Notes: a model not told the origin generated them from the letters alone. 64,000 nucleotides of DNA from Rhodanobacter sp. C03 (GCF_002001175.1 NZ_MUNT01000011.1:276633-340632), one strand, 5' to 3'; counted from the stretch's first letter, positions 36,824 to 45,739 are shown. A program made the numbers and translations.

Positions 36824-37483
36824 TCAGAACACGAACCGCGACGGCGGTTCGGCGTGGGTCAGATAGGGCAGGTCGGTCTCGAACAACGTTTCTTCGCGGT
36901 AACGGCCAGCACCTTCATGGGTCAACAAAGTGGCCTGCTGCACGGGTGACTGACCGTGCACGATCAGCGCGCGGCCACCAGGTTTGAGCCAGGTCAGCCA
37001 GCGAGCAGGAATCGTAGCCACCGCACCGGTCACCACCAGCGCGTCGAACATGCCTTGCGGCTGCCACGCGTTGACCGCTTCACCGGTGATCAGGGTCGCG
37101 TTGGCAATGCTTGCCGCGTGAAGACGCTGGGTGGCGGCCACGGTGAAGTCGGCGTGGATGTCGACACTGGTCACCTGGCCCGACAGGTTGGCCATGCAGG
37201 CGGTGAGATATCCCGAGCCGGTGCCGATTTCGAGCACCTGGTCGGTCGACTGCAAGTCCAGCGCCTGCAGCACGCGGCCTTCCACCACCGGTTTCATCAT
37301 TACCTCGCCGTGACCCAGCGGCAGGCACAGGTCGGCAAAGGCGAGCTGGCGGTGGGCTGCGTCGACGAAATCCTCGCGGCGTACACGGCTGATGACATCC
37401 AGCACGCGAGCGTCCAGCACCTCCCACGGGCGCACCTGGTTTTCCACCATGTTCAGCCGTGCCTGCTCGAAGTTCATCGCCAT
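36824..37483 (-). CDS. Protein-L-isoaspartate O-methyltransferase family protein
   Basis: 219-residue SAM-dependent methyltransferase of the Pcm family: NMVENQVRPWEVLD, VLEIGTGSGYLTACMA (SAM motif I), VTSVDIHADFTVAA, DALVVTGAVATIPA and a final SRFVF. Pcm repairs isoaspartyl residues; this short form next to tolC is a distinct subfamily whose substrate is not certain. Start could be 37477 (MNFEQARLNM). Probably cotranscribed with tolC and divergent from the TetR gene. Confidence 0.88.
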   Translation of the reverse strand: MAMNFEQARLNMVENQVRPWEVLDARVLDVISRVRREDFVDAAHRQLAFADLCLPLGHGEVMMKPVVEGRVLQALDLQSTDQVLEIGTGSGYLTACMANLSGQVTSVDIHADFTVAATQRLHAASIANATLITGEAVNAWQPQGMFDALVVTGAVATIPARWLTWLKPGGRALIVHGQSPVQQATLLTHEGAGRYREETLFETDLPYLTHAEPPSRFVF

Positions 37484-37712
37484 CTGCTGGTGTCCCGTAC
37501 GGATCGAAAAAGGTCAAAAAGGATAAGCGCTTGAGCCCGGCCCCACAACGATGGTCTGCGATCATGACAAGCCTGCCGGTTGTCCGTGGGGTCACGAAGT
37601 GCCGGAAGTCATCGCAAGCAGCTGACGGGCGTCACCCGGCACAAGGAGCCTGGAAACGGAGCATCGGAATCGCGAGAGAAGTGCCGTTCTGGAAAATAAT
37701 TGAACCGGCTCG

Positions 37713-37718
37713 TATAAT
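37713..37718 (+). promoter_or_regulatory. -10 element of the TetR gene
   Basis: TATAAT, a perfect match to the sigma-70 -10 consensus, 35 bases before the TetR start codon, in an AT-rich patch. A clear -35 is not visible (CTGGAA at 37689 would give an 18-base spacer). Confidence 0.5.
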
Positions 37719-37752
37719 AAAGTCTGGAATTCCATTTGTGAAGGTGTCCCCC

Positions 37753-38406
37753 ATGGCTGCCAGCGCGCAAAGCAGACCCCAGCAAGGCCCAGGCCGTCCC
37801 AAGGACATGGAGAAGCGTGCGGCGATTCTGGCGGCGGCTAAGGCACTGTTCATCCGCAATGCGTTTGCCGGTACCAGCATGGACGCTATCGCCGCCGATG
37901 CCGGCGTATCCAAGCTCACCGTGTACAGCCATTACGGTGACAAGGACAACCTGTTCCGCGAAGTGATCCGCTCGCGCATCCAGGACCTGCTGCCGGAAGA
38001 AACCTATTTCTTCGATGCGCAGGTGGATATCAAGGAAACCTTGCTGCGGGTGGCGTTGACCCATGCCCATCTGGACTGCAACGCCGAAACCGTGGGCACC
38101 TTCCGCGCCATCCTCAGCGATTGCCGCCAGGGCAATCCGCGCTATGGCAAGCTGATCTGGGAGGAGGGCGCCACGCGTACGCATGGCTTGATGGAACGCC
38201 TGCTGCAACAGGCGGTTGACGCCGACCAGCTGGAGATCGAGGACGTGCCCCGTGCCAGCGGACAGTTCCTGGCACTGATCAAGGGCAACCTGATGATGCG
38301 TCAGATGTTCGGCTGCGCCGATTGCCCCGAAAGCTACGCCGAGGAAATCGAAGCCACCGCGCGTGCCGGTGTCACCATGTTCCTGCGCGCCTATCGGCCG
38401 CGCTGA
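37753..38406 (+). CDS. TetR/AcrR-family transcriptional regulator
   Basis: 217 residues. The N-terminal helix-turn-helix (RAAILAAAKALFIRNAFAGTSMDAIAADAGVSKLTVYSHYGDKDNLF, about 22-68) is classic TetR, followed by a C-terminal AefR-like ligand domain. Start 37753 has AAGGTG upstream. It diverges from pcm-tolC across 269 bases, so it may repress itself and that pair, as AcrR-type regulators often do for efflux genes. Confidence 0.9.
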   Translation: MAASAQSRPQQGPGRPKDMEKRAAILAAAKALFIRNAFAGTSMDAIAADAGVSKLTVYSHYGDKDNLFREVIRSRIQDLLPEETYFFDAQVDIKETLLRVALTHAHLDCNAETVGTFRAILSDCRQGNPRYGKLIWEEGATRTHGLMERLLQQAVDADQLEIEDVPRASGQFLALIKGNLMMRQMFGCADCPESYAEEIEATARAGVTMFLRAYRPR

Positions 38407-38828
38407 GCCGCGCAGCCACCTGTCGCATACATGCTCCAGTTGAAGCGCAGGTACCGACCGATAGTCAGTTGAGATTGTCTCTTCGGATCTGATCCGGCGA
38501 ATACCGGTGTAGAACACATCGTCGCACGATGTCACCCGTCGCGCGTCCAGCACCGTCGCGTACCTATTGTTTCATTTGCGCTCCTCGCAAAGGAGCCTCG
38601 CATCCCTGTGCCGGCGTTTGAACAGAAGCCGGAACCACGCCGATCAATGTCCTGCCCTACGATCTTGCGCACAGACCAGGGACTCCACGCGGCCGTTGTT
38701 CGCTCGATTTCAGGTTCGTGCAAGATCTACGTGCAGGGCGGTCGGTTCAGCCTGCACGTGTCACAGCGTGAAATCTGCCAGATGCCGATCCTGCTCGATG
38801 GCGAGAGCAGTCTGTGGATCACGGTCTG
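38407..38828. other. Intergenic region without a supported gene
   Basis: About 420 bases between the TetR gene and the thiC remnant. Short open frames occur on both strands, but none has a ribosome-binding site, recognisable motif or normal composition. A small hairpin of the type CTCCTCGCAAAGGAG lies near 38580-38596. Probably degenerate DNA. Confidence 0.6.
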
Positions 38829-39032
38829 CGCCACTTCCTGGACGTTGCCAAAGGTCGCACGCAAAGGTGCACACTTTCCTCCATGTGTGGCCCGAAGTTC
38901 TACTCGATAAAGCTCGTCCAGGACGTACGCGGCTATGCTGCGGGACACGGCATTCAAGCATGTCAGGCAATCGACAAAGGCATGGGCGAGAAAGCTGCGC
39001 AGTTTCGTGCCACTGGCAGCGAAATCTATTAA
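38829..39032 (+). pseudogene. thiC: Frameshifted 3' fragment of thiC (phosphomethylpyrimidine synthase)
   Basis: The last 150 bases translate as [20 protein letters not shown]...[21 protein letters not shown], matching the ThiC C-terminus (CSMCGPKFCSMKI...GMxEKAxxFRxxGxEIY). The preceding part, [12 protein letters not shown], matches the ThiC stretch HDETLP...KxAHF but lies in another frame, so one base has been lost near 38876. Two of the three cysteines of the CxxCxxxxC cluster motif are changed (to Ser and Tyr). ThiC normally has about 600 residues; only about 65 codons remain. It is a dead remnant, and the functional thiC should be elsewhere. Confidence 0.8.
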
Positions 39033-39050
39033 CGCTAGTAAGGGTCGCCG

Positions 39051-40889
39051 ATGAAACTTTCAGTTCCGTTCGTCCAGTTGCCGCTGCATTTCGACGCTGA
39101 ACGGTTGTCTGAGGAAGTGCGTGCTTTCGACACATCCTGCTGGCGCCTACATCCACAGAAGTTTGCCGGCAATTTTGCGTTGCCGCTGATTTCGGTGAAC
39201 GGCAATCCCGATGTTGACGCCATCAACGGCCCAATGGGGCCAACACCCTATCTCAAGCAATGCCCCTACCTGACCCAGGTGCTGCATCGGATTGGCGCCG
39301 TGTGGGGGCGCACGCGCCTGATGAAGCTGAGCGGTCACGCCGAGGTCACGCCGCACGCCGATGTCAGCTATTACTGGCGTGAACGCACGCGCGTCCACGT
39401 ACCGATCGTGACCAAGCCGACGGTTCGGTTCATCTGCGGCGAAGCTGAAGTCAATATGGCAGCCGGTGAGTGCTGGATTTTCGACACTTGGCGCGTTCAC
39501 CAGGTGATCAATACCGACGGGGATGAGCGAATTCACCTGGTGGCAGACACGGTCGGCAGTGATGGATTCTGGGATCTGGTCAGCCGCGGCCGGGCGCCAG
39601 GGCATGCCGGCTTCGAGAGCTGGCGCGAAGAGGCTGTTGCGGCGACATCCGAGGTTCGTTCCGAGCTGGCATATGAGTCAGTCAATGTGCCCGTGGTGAT
39701 GACTCCATGGGAACTACAGGAACATCTGATCTTCCTTCTCGGGGAAGTACATCCCCACCAGCAACTGGCTTCAGCGCAGCGAGTAGCGTCGCAATTCATT
39801 GCCAAATGGAAGCCGTTGTGGATGCAATACGGCACTGCTCGCAGTGGGTGGCCGTTCTATCGTGAAACGTTGAACGCATTCGAGCATGCCATGGAACAGG
39901 TTGCGGCACCGCTCACAGCATTGAATGGCGTAAAGGTCATGAACATCCTGCGCCCCATGCTGCTGGATGTGGCTATCGCTGATTCCGGCAAAGATGTGGG
40001 TGCCTATGAGCCACGGAAACCCGTGATGTCCGGACCACGCGCTGCCGTCGATGATCGCGATGAAGTATTCGATCGTCCGGTGTTCATCGTCTCACCGCCA
40101 CGTTCGGGCTCGACCTTGCTGTTCGAAACATTGGCGCAGGCGCCTGGCCTGTTCACGATTGGCCAAGAGAGTCATGCCTTGATCGAGGGCATCCAGGGTC
40201 TGCATCCGAAGCAGTATGGCTTCGACTCCAATCAGCTTGATCCGGTCGTGGCGACACCGGCCTTGAGCAAGGAGTTGCGCGATCGCTTCCTTGCCGAATT
40301 GCGCGACAGAGAGGGACGGCCAGCGGCACAGAGGCCCGTCCGCCTGCTGGAGAAAACTCCAAAGAATTCATTGCGTGTGCCGTTCTTGATGAAAGTTTTT
40401 CCGGAGGCCAGGTTCGTCTACCTTCATCGCGATCCGCGCCAGACGCTGAGCAGCATGATCGAGGCCTGGCAGTCTGGTCGTTTCCGCATGTACCCGGACC
40501 TCCCTGGCTGGAATGGCCTGCCGTGGTCGCTGCTGCTCGTGCCGGGCTGGCGTGAGTTGATCGGACTACCGCTGCAGAAGATCGTGGCAGCGCAGTGGGA
40601 GACCACCACGCGTATCCTGCTGGATGATCTCGAAGCGCTGGCGCCCGGTCGTTGCCATGTGGCGCGATATGATGCCTTCCTTGTGGATCCGGCGGCCGAG
40701 ATGACTCGACTGTGCGGCGCGCTCGAACTTGAATGGGATCGTTCGCTCGATGGGGTGCTTCCGCTTTCGCGCTATACCGTCACCGAGCCTGCTTCCGACA
40801 AATGGCGTCGGCATGAGGAGCTGATCGAACAGGTTGTTCCGGACCTGCAGGCCACGCTCGATCGGGCCGAGCGGTTCGCTGCGCGCTGA
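39051..40889 (+). CDS. Aspartyl/asparaginyl beta-hydroxylase-like domain fused to a sulfotransferase
   Basis: 612 residues. The N-terminal part (about 1-175) has an Asp/Asn beta-hydroxylase-type cupin: the Fe ligands HxD at His102-Asp104 and a distal His150 in WIFDTWRVHQVIN, with ADVSYYWRERTRVHVPI between. After a 165-residue helical linker, residues 340-605 form a sulfotransferase: PAPS loop VFIVSPPRSGSTLLF (343-357), 3'-phosphate motif RFVYLHRDPRQTLSSMIEAW (454-473) and LLEKTPKNSL. It may hydroxylate and sulfate the same substrate or two positions of one product. Codon use looks less GC-rich than in its neighbours, and it begins right after the thiC remnant, so acquisition by transfer is likely. 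Substrate unknown. Confidence 0.88.
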   Translation: MKLSVPFVQLPLHFDAERLSEEVRAFDTSCWRLHPQKFAGNFALPLISVNGNPDVDAINGPMGPTPYLKQCPYLTQVLHRIGAVWGRTRLMKLSGHAEVTPHADVSYYWRERTRVHVPIVTKPTVRFICGEAEVNMAAGECWIFDTWRVHQVINTDGDERIHLVADTVGSDGFWDLVSRGRAPGHAGFESWREEAVAATSEVRSELAYESVNVPVVMTPWELQEHLIFLLGEVHPHQQLASAQRVASQFIAKWKPLWMQYGTARSGWPFYRETLNAFEHAMEQVAAPLTALNGVKVMNILRPMLLDVAIADSGKDVGAYEPRKPVMSGPRAAVDDRDEVFDRPVFIVSPPRSGSTLLFETLAQAPGLFTIGQESHALIEGIQGLHPKQYGFDSNQLDPVVATPALSKELRDRFLAELRDREGRPAAQRPVRLLEKTPKNSLRVPFLMKVFPEARFVYLHRDPRQTLSSMIEAWQSGRFRMYPDLPGWNGLPWSLLLVPGWRELIGLPLQKIVAAQWETTTRILLDDLEALAPGRCHVARYDAFLVDPAAEMTRLCGALELEWDRSLDGVLPLSRYTVTEPASDKWRRHEELIEQVVPDLQATLDRAERFAAR

Positions 40890-41052
40890 ACGATCAAGTC
40901 CTGCAGGCGCCAACCGGCCTGTTGCAAGCCTTTACGAGAGAAGCCAGCTGAAGTGATCTTCACCTGGCTTTTCCATGCGCATTCCTACGCTGTCCTGACT
41001 TTCGGCGGAAATACTCGCCAATGCCCATTCCCACGTCCCGCAGGAGCAAGCC

Positions 41053-41649
41053 ATGGCCAAGATCAAGCCGTTCGTCAGCGACATCGAGAACATCCGCAAG
41101 CGCGCCCGCAAGGACATCGAGAAAGGCGCGATGACCGCGGGCTACAGCGCCGACCGCGCCACTGTGGTCAAGCTGCTCAACCATGCGCTGGCGACCGAGC
41201 TGGTCTGCGTGCTGCGCTACAAGTATCACTACTACATGGCGTCGGGCATCAACTCGCAGAGCGTCAAAGCCGAGTTCCTGGAACACGCCAACGAGGAACA
41301 GGGCCATGCCGACCTCATCGCCGAGCGCATCACCCAGCTCGACGGCAAGCCGAACCTGTCGCCGGAAGGCCTGCTCAGCCGCAGTCATTCCGACTACGTC
41401 GAGGGCGACGATCTGGTCGACATGATCAAGGAAAATCTGGTCGCCGAACGCATCGCGATCGACAGCTATCGCGAGATCATCGACTACATCGGCACCGACG
41501 ATTCGACCACCCGTCGCATGCTGGAAGGCATCCTGGCGATGGAAGAGGAACACGCCGAAGACATGAACACGCTGCTGGAACAGCTGGGCAAGAAAGGCGA
41601 GCCGGCCAAGCCGGCGCCAGACAAGAAGTCGGCGACCAAGCGCGGTTGA
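41053..41649 (+). CDS. Ferritin-like (bacterioferritin/Dps-type) diiron protein
   Basis: 198-residue four-helix ferritin-like protein. Likely diiron ligands are visible in ALATELVCVLRY, EHANEEQGHADLI, ENLVAERIAIDSY and EGILAMEEEHAEDM, the ExxH pattern of bacterioferritin-like proteins. The lysine-rich C-terminal tail (KPAPDKKSATKRG) is unlike bacterioferritin and could contact DNA or other proteins. Probably stores or detoxifies iron and peroxide. Stand-alone gene. Confidence 0.88.
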   Translation: MAKIKPFVSDIENIRKRARKDIEKGAMTAGYSADRATVVKLLNHALATELVCVLRYKYHYYMASGINSQSVKAEFLEHANEEQGHADLIAERITQLDGKPNLSPEGLLSRSHSDYVEGDDLVDMIKENLVAERIAIDSYREIIDYIGTDDSTTRRMLEGILAMEEEHAEDMNTLLEQLGKKGEPAKPAPDKKSATKRG

Positions 41650-41702
41650 TCGGATGGGTACGGATGGCGCGCACCTGCGTGCCATCCGTCAATTGACAGA
41701 GA

Positions 41703-42719
41703 TCACCAGCCGGCCAGAGCCAGCTTGCCGATCGTCGTGCCCGATTCCAGTCGACGATGCACCTCGCGCAGATTAGCGGCATTGATCGGTGTCAATGTCG
41801 CGGTGCGCGTGCCGCGCAATTCACCGGCATCGATCAAGGCGGCCACGCGTTCGAGGATGTGCCCCTGCTCGGCCTGATCCGGCGTCTTGAAGCGCGGGCG
41901 AGCAAACATCATTTCCCAGTGGATGCCGATGCACTTGGCTTTGTACGGGTCACCGATCTTCAGTGCGCCGCTGGGTTCCACAATCAGGCCGACATGGCCT
42001 TGCGGCGCCAGCAGTTCGCCCAGCGTTTCCCAGTAACGGTCGGTGTCGGCGAGATTGATCGCCGCGTCGATCTGCGTGAAACCCGATGCCGCCAGTTGCG
42101 GCGCCAACGGTTGACGATGATTGATCACATGTTGCGCGCCCATGCTGCGGCACCAGTCGATGCTTTCCGCGCGCGATGCCGTGGCGATCACCGTGAAGCC
42201 GGCGCGTCGCGCCAGCTGGATCGCGATCGAGCCGACCCCGCCGGCACCGCCGATGATCAGCAGTGACTTGCCCTCGCCGCCGTGCTCGCTGTCGAACGGC
42301 ATGCGCTGGAACAGCAGTTCCCATGCGGTGATCGTGGTCAGCGGCAGTGCTGCCGCGTCGGCCAGCTCGATCGACTTCGGCGCGTGGCCGACCAATCGCG
42401 CATCGACCAGCTGGTACTCGGCATTGCTGCCGGCGCGAGTGACATCGCCGGCGTAGTACACGCGATCGCCCGGCTTGAAGCCGCTGACCGTTTCACCGAT
42501 CGCTTCGACGGTGCTGGCGGCGTCGTAGCCGAGCACTTTCGGTTGCGCCTCGACCTGTGGTTTCGGCGAACGGATCTTGGTGTCGACCGGATTCACCGAT
42601 ATGGCTTCGACGCGAACCAGCAGGTCGTGTCCGCCGGGTACCGGCTTGGGCAGTTCGACATCGGTCAGCGACTGCGGATCATCGATGGGCAGATAACGGG
42701 TGAGGGCAACGGCTTTCAT
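41703..42719 (-). CDS. Zinc-type alcohol dehydrogenase-like / quinone oxidoreductase family protein
   Basis: 338-residue medium-chain dehydrogenase: MKAVALTRYLPI start, DLLVRVEAISVNPVDTKIR, VLGYDAASTVEAIG, and the NAD(P)H site IIGGAGGVGSIAIQLA (about 150-167). Catalytic-zinc cysteines are absent, so it belongs to the zinc-free quinone oxidoreductase-like branch (often annotated as zinc-binding alcohol dehydrogenase family). Probably NADPH-dependent reduction of quinones or enals. Start 42719 chosen by family N-terminus. Codirectional with the MFS gene upstream. Confidence 0.9.
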   Translation of the reverse strand: MKAVALTRYLPIDDPQSLTDVELPKPVPGGHDLLVRVEAISVNPVDTKIRSPKPQVEAQPKVLGYDAASTVEAIGETVSGFKPGDRVYYAGDVTRAGSNAEYQLVDARLVGHAPKSIELADAAALPLTTITAWELLFQRMPFDSEHGGEGKSLLIIGGAGGVGSIAIQLARRAGFTVIATASRAESIDWCRSMGAQHVINHRQPLAPQLAASGFTQIDAAINLADTDRYWETLGELLAPQGHVGLIVEPSGALKIGDPYKAKCIGIHWEMMFARPRFKTPDQAEQGHILERVAALIDAGELRGTRTATLTPINAANLREVHRRLESGTTIGKLALAGW

Positions 42720-42840
42720 GGCGACTCCATAACCTGAGGTGTGGCTGATTTCGGACGGTACTTGCTCAGCGTTCCGTAACGGAAACATGAAGCATAAGCC
42801 GATGTGCGTGAGTGGCGATGTTGGCAAAACCGAAGCTGTT

Positions 42841-44061
42841 CTAAAGCGCTGTGTCAGTACATGCCAACGCGATGGTGCGGCGCGATCGGTGGATGTCCAA
42901 ACGCACACTCCACAGCGCGACGGCAAGTCCAAGCACTGGCAGCAGCGCTGCCACCCAGGTCACCGCGCCGAGGCCTGGCCCGTGGCTGATCACCACGCCG
43001 CCCAGCCATGCACCGATCGCGTTGCCGAGGTTGAATGCGGCGATGTTGAAGCTCGAAGCCAGCACCTGGCCGCCGGTGGCCTTCTGCAACACACGCAACT
43101 GCAGCGGCGCCACGGTGGCGAATGCGGCGATGCCGAGCAGGCCGCTGAACGCAATCATTGCCGGCTTGCTGTGCAGCGCGAACGTCATTGTGCCGAGCAC
43201 GATGGCCAGCGCGGCCAGCGATCCCAGCAGGGTCGCCACCAGCCGTTTGTCCGCCAGCCGGCCGCCGAGCAGGTTGCCGACCACCATGCCGCCGCCGAAC
43301 ACCAGCAGGATCGGCGACACCGCAGAGTCGTCGAAGCCGGTGACGCGGGTCAGGATCGGCTGGATATAGGTGAACACCGCGAACACGCCGGCGAAGCCGA
43401 GCACGGTCATCAGCAAGCCGAGCAGCACCTGTGGATGCGCGATGCCCTTCAGCTCCTCGACGAACTTCATCGGCGCGCTGTCGCTGCGGTCGGCCGGCAC
43501 CAGCGTGGCGATGATCACGGTGGCCAGCACACCGATTGCACTGACCGCCCAGAACGTGGCACGCCAGCCGAAGTGCAGGCCCAGCCACGCGCCGGCCGGA
43601 ACGCCGAGCAGGGTGGCCACGGTGAGGCCGGTGAACATGATCGAGATCGCCGAGGCCTTGCGGTCCTCCGTGACCAGTCCTGTCGCCACCACCGCGCCGA
43701 CGCCGAAGAAGGTGCCGTGGGCCAGCGAAGTGATCACTCGCGCAAGCATCAACACGCCGTAGCTCGGTGCCAGTGCGCTGGCCAGGTTGCCGATGGTGAA
43801 GATCACCATCAACGCGATCAGCGCCGTCTTGTGCGGCAGCCGGCTGGTTGCGGCGGTCAGCAGTGGCGCGCCGACGAACACGCCCAGCGCATAGCCGGAG
43901 ATCAGCAGGCCGGCCGCGGCGATGCTGACGTGCAGGTCGGCGGACACCTGCAGCAGCAGGCCCATGATCACGAATTCGGTAGTGCCGATGCCGAACGCGC
44001 CGGCGGTCAGCGCGTACAGTGCCAACGGCGTGCGGGGCCGGGTGGTGGAAAGGGGGGGCAT
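42841..44061 (-). CDS. MFS transporter, AraJ/YdhP-type exporter
   Basis: 406 residues with 12 membrane segments. It starts with ALYALTAGAFGIGTTEFVIMGLL, the signature of the DHA1 sugar-efflux/drug exporter group (AraJ, YdhP, NepI), followed by YALGVFVGAPLLTA. Exports an unknown small molecule. Divergent from a LysR gene with a shared palindrome in the 100-base gap, so probably controlled by it; the dehydrogenase gene downstream may belong to the same response. Confidence 0.92.
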   Translation of the reverse strand: MPPLSTTRPRTPLALYALTAGAFGIGTTEFVIMGLLLQVSADLHVSIAAAGLLISGYALGVFVGAPLLTAATSRLPHKTALIALMVIFTIGNLASALAPSYGVLMLARVITSLAHGTFFGVGAVVATGLVTEDRKASAISIMFTGLTVATLLGVPAGAWLGLHFGWRATFWAVSAIGVLATVIIATLVPADRSDSAPMKFVEELKGIAHPQVLLGLLMTVLGFAGVFAVFTYIQPILTRVTGFDDSAVSPILLVFGGGMVVGNLLGGRLADKRLVATLLGSLAALAIVLGTMTFALHSKPAMIAFSGLLGIAAFATVAPLQLRVLQKATGGQVLASSFNIAAFNLGNAIGAWLGGVVISHGPGLGAVTWVAALLPVLGLAVALWSVRLDIHRSRRTIALACTDTAL

Positions 44062-44137
44062 GACGACAGTCCGGGCAGAAACGATGCTTCAGCTTAGGCG
44101 GTTGCCTTTTCGCTAAAAACCGCCAAGATGGCTAATC

Positions 44138-44160
44138 ATTATCAATAGACGTTTGATAAT
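44138..44160. promoter_or_regulatory. Palindromic operator between MFS and LysR genes
   Basis: ATTATCAA, seven bases, TTGATAAT: perfect 8-base arms ending just before the LysR start codon, in an otherwise GC-rich area. It contains the T-N11-A form expected of LysR boxes. Position over its own start region suits autoregulation plus control of the divergent MFS gene. Confidence 0.7.
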
Positions 44161-44161
44161 T

Positions 44162-45088
44162 ATGGATCGTGTCGGCGACCTCAGCCTATTCCTGCGCGTG
44201 CTCGACCTGGGTTCGATCAGTGCGGCTGCGCGTAGCCTGGATCTGTCAGTGGCGGTAGCCAGCCAGCGCCTGAAGCGGCTGGAGCGCGACCTTGGCGTGC
44301 GCCTTCTGCACCGGACCACGCGCCAGCTGCACGCCACGCCGGAAGGTGCCGCGCTAGCCGAGCAGGGCCGTGCTTTGGTGGAGGATCTGGAAGCGTTGAC
44401 CGGCGGCTTGCGCCAAGGTGCCACCGAAGTGACCGGCACTTTGCGCGTTACCTTGCCGGCCTCGTTCGGGCGACAGTACATCTCGCCGTTGCTCCCGGAA
44501 TTCCTGGCGCAGTATCCGCGCGTGAAACTCAGCGTGAATCTCAACGACCAGATGCTGGATCTGGTCGGCTCCGGTTTTGACCTGGGCATCCGCGTCGGCG
44601 CACTGGGCGACTCTGGCCTCGTGGCGCGCAAGCTGGCGACGAACCGGCGCGTGCTGTGTGCGTCCCCGGATTACCTGCGCCAGCACGGCACGCCACGCAC
44701 GCCGGCGGATCTGGCCGAGTACGACTGCCTGCTGCTGGTCGGCAGTCAGGGGCGACAGGACGTGTGGCATTTTGGGGATGGTCACGGCGGTGACATTGCG
44801 CAGCGCGTGCACGGCCGCTTCGAGAGCAATCAAGGCGAGTTGCTGCGTGATGCGGTGGTGGCCGGGTTGGGCATCGCCCTGCACTCGATCTGGCACGTGC
44901 ATGAGGAGCTACGTGCAAAGCGGCTGCAGGTCGTGTTGCCGGATTATCCGATCGCCGAAACCGGGATCTACGCGGTGATGCCGCAACGCCGACTGGTGCC
45001 GCCGCGGGTGCGTGCCTTCGTCGATTTTCTGGCCGAACGGCTGGGCGAGAATCCGCCGTGGGAGCAAGCGCGCCACCGTCGAAAGTGA
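44162..45088 (+). CDS. LysR-family transcriptional regulator
   Basis: 308 residues: N-terminal winged helix-turn-helix (GDLSLFLRVLDLGSISAAARSLDLSVAVASQRLKRLERDLGVRLLHRTTRQL, about 4-55) and the C-terminal effector domain (GTLRVTLPASFGRQYISPLLPEFLAQYP...). It is close to the DsdC/CrgA-like branch that often controls a divergent exporter or oxidoreductase gene. Start 44162 chosen; a TTG three codons earlier is possible. Converges on ppa with a 12-base gap. Confidence 0.93.
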   Translation: MDRVGDLSLFLRVLDLGSISAAARSLDLSVAVASQRLKRLERDLGVRLLHRTTRQLHATPEGAALAEQGRALVEDLEALTGGLRQGATEVTGTLRVTLPASFGRQYISPLLPEFLAQYPRVKLSVNLNDQMLDLVGSGFDLGIRVGALGDSGLVARKLATNRRVLCASPDYLRQHGTPRTPADLAEYDCLLLVGSQGRQDVWHFGDGHGGDIAQRVHGRFESNQGELLRDAVVAGLGIALHSIWHVHEELRAKRLQVVLPDYPIAETGIYAVMPQRRLVPPRVRAFVDFLAERLGENPPWEQARHRRK

Positions 45089-45100
45089 CGCGCCGTCAAC

Positions 45101-45646
45101 TTAGGCCTTGGCAGGCTGACTTGCCAGGTAACGTTCGACGCCGGCCACAATCTCGGCCTTCGCCGCGTCGGCGCCGACCCAGCCGTCGATCTTGACCCAC
45201 TTGCCCTTCTCGAGATCCTTGTAGTGCTCGAAGAAGTGGCCGATGCGCTCCAGCCAGTGCGGCGAGACGCCCTTCATGTCGGTGATGTGCGCATAGCCCG
45301 GGAAGATCTTCGGCGCAGGCAGCACGATCAGCTTCTCGTCACTGCCGGCCTCGTCGGACATCTTCAGCATGCCGACCGGGATGCAGCGAATCACCGAACC
45401 GGGGATCAGCGACAGCGGCAGGATCACCAGCGCGTCCAGCGGATCGCCGTCGCCGCCCAGCGTGCCCGGCACATAGCCGTAGTTGCACGGGTAACGCATC
45501 GGGGTGGACAGGATGCGGTCGACGAAGATCGCCCCGCTTTCCTTCTCCACCTCGTACTTGATCGGCTCGGCATCCTTGGGGATTTCGATGATGACGTTGA
45601 TTTCGTCCGGCACGTTGCGACCGGCGGGGACAAGATGCAGACCCAT
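45101..45646 (-). CDS. ppa: Soluble inorganic pyrophosphatase (family I)
   Basis: Hydrolyses PPi to phosphate in the cytosol, pulling biosynthetic reactions forward. 181 residues with the family I signature: VIIEIPKDAEPIKYEVEKESG, the RYPCNYGYVPGT strand, the metal-binding DGDPLDALVI and a DMKGVSPHWLERIGHFF segment. Start 45646 (MGLHLVPAGR) follows AAGGAC. Notable because a membrane pyrophosphatase and a PPi-dependent kinase lie 4-8 kb away. Confidence 0.97.
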   Translation of the reverse strand: MGLHLVPAGRNVPDEINVIIEIPKDAEPIKYEVEKESGAIFVDRILSTPMRYPCNYGYVPGTLGGDGDPLDALVILPLSLIPGSVIRCIPVGMLKMSDEAGSDEKLIVLPAPKIFPGYAHITDMKGVSPHWLERIGHFFEHYKDLEKGKWVKIDGWVGADAAKAEIVAGVERYLASQPAKA

Positions 45647-45739
45647 GGGATGTCCTTGCACTGATGAGAAAGTTGGCCTGCAAGGATACGCCAAACGCTG
45701 CTGCGTCGCAGCAATGACCACATCAAGCCGGGCTTGGAC

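Noticed and set aside
38608..38910. 100-codon plus-strand frame after the TetR gene
   Set aside because: Its last part is the out-of-frame start of the thiC remnant; the rest has no signal.
42739..44097. 452-codon frame opposite the MFS gene
   Set aside because: His/Gln/Arg-rich shadow of the transporter gene.
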